In this document: piece after piece, positions 22,301 through 22,423 of the stretch
Position numbering within the stretch: position 1 is the stretch's first letter
Layout of the letters: each line of letters starts with the position of its first letter
Virus record (IMG/VR): IMGVR_UViG_3300027741_000293
Location: 1-22,423 of that record
Reading direction: 5' to 3' (one strand)
Length of the DNA: 22,423 nt
Origin: a virus
The notes under the pieces: model-generated
Databases searched by the model: none
The model's input: the letters and a program-made list of their open reading frames with translations, nothing else
Told to the model about the DNA's origin: nothing
Translations under genes and position numbers: made by a program

Positions 22301-22423
22301 TTGGTTTTGTTTAAGGCGAAATACATGGCATCAAGGGCAATTTCAAAAGCCTCTTCTGGGCTAATAATTTCTGCCCTTTCTAAAGACTTCAACGCTTCAG
22401 ATTTGCGATAAATATCCCAAAGT
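22297..22423 (-). CDS. C-terminal end of a truncated hypothetical protein
   Basis: Only the last 41 codons are inside the window; the frame runs off the right edge and its TGA (22297-22299) overlaps the next ATG as ATGA, as elsewhere in the operon. The visible part (LWDIYRKSEALKSLERAEII, then SPEEAFEIALDAMYFALNKT) is helical and charged. No family can be named from this piece. Confidence 0.55.
   Translation of the reverse strand, partial: LWDIYRKSEALKSLERAEIISPEEAFEIALDAMYFALNKTK

Noticed and set aside
1-22423. tRNA genes, CRISPR arrays, integrase/attachment sites, insertion sequences
   Set aside because: No T-loop-like GGTTCGAATCC words, no regularly spaced repeats, no integrase or transposase frame and no terminal inverted repeats were seen.

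Overview
The window looks like part of a lytic, tailed double-stranded DNA phage (or a very similar prophage segment) with a podovirus-like virion. The evidence is the order of the rightward genes: tail fibre, nozzle-like protein, connector-like protein, two ejection-protein-like genes, and one giant internal virion protein. A leftward block holds small replication and recombination genes. No RNA polymerase, terminase, portal, capsid, lysis gene, integrase, tRNA or CRISPR array is visible. A heptosyltransferase-like (GT9) gene hints at a Gram-negative, LPS-bearing host. Almost no start codon has a Shine-Dalgarno sequence; the leaders are A/C-rich instead, which points to a host lineage that relies little on SD (Bacteroidota-like usage is one possibility). 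The host itself cannot be named from the sequence.

Right-going block (1-16957). A tail-fibre gene enters from the left edge (1-810). It is followed by a nozzle-like structural protein with an FN3 domain (812-3004), a small adhesin-like protein (3007-3483), three small proteins of unknown function (3510-4108), and a free-standing GIY-YIG homing endonuclease (4112-4690). Then come a connector-like protein (4703-5710), a cupin-fold protein (5712-6200), two Ala/Gln-rich ejection-type proteins (6197-8047) and a 2338-residue protein (8051-15067). That protein combines an N-terminal 3D/double-psi-barrel domain, probably peptidoglycan-active, with three NPFADLIP motifs, an SH3-like segment, three copies of a ~70-residue module, coiled coils and a long C-terminal region. 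The block ends with a 99-residue unknown protein and a 510-residue two-part glycosyltransferase (15425-16957).

Left-going block (22423-16938). At least 18 small genes are packed so tightly that eleven junctions are 4-base ATGA/GTGA overlaps. Recognisable members are a DUF2800/Cas4-like nuclease with probable Fe-S cysteines, an SSB-like protein with an acidic DEGLPF tail, a phage ABA-sandwich protein, a winged-helix protein, a DUF1064-like PD-(D/E)XK nuclease, a phage replication-associated domain, several Cys-rich small proteins and a four-helix membrane protein. Two genes (44 and 52 codons) are very short and are supported mainly by their overlaps with both neighbours. The two blocks converge and overlap by 20 bp at 16938-16957.

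Taken together, the left-going genes probably handle DNA processing during replication, while the right-going genes build the tail, adhesion and DNA-ejection machinery. The giant protein and the triplicated module inside it, the double glycosyltransferase and the SD-less overlap-coupled operon are the most unusual parts.
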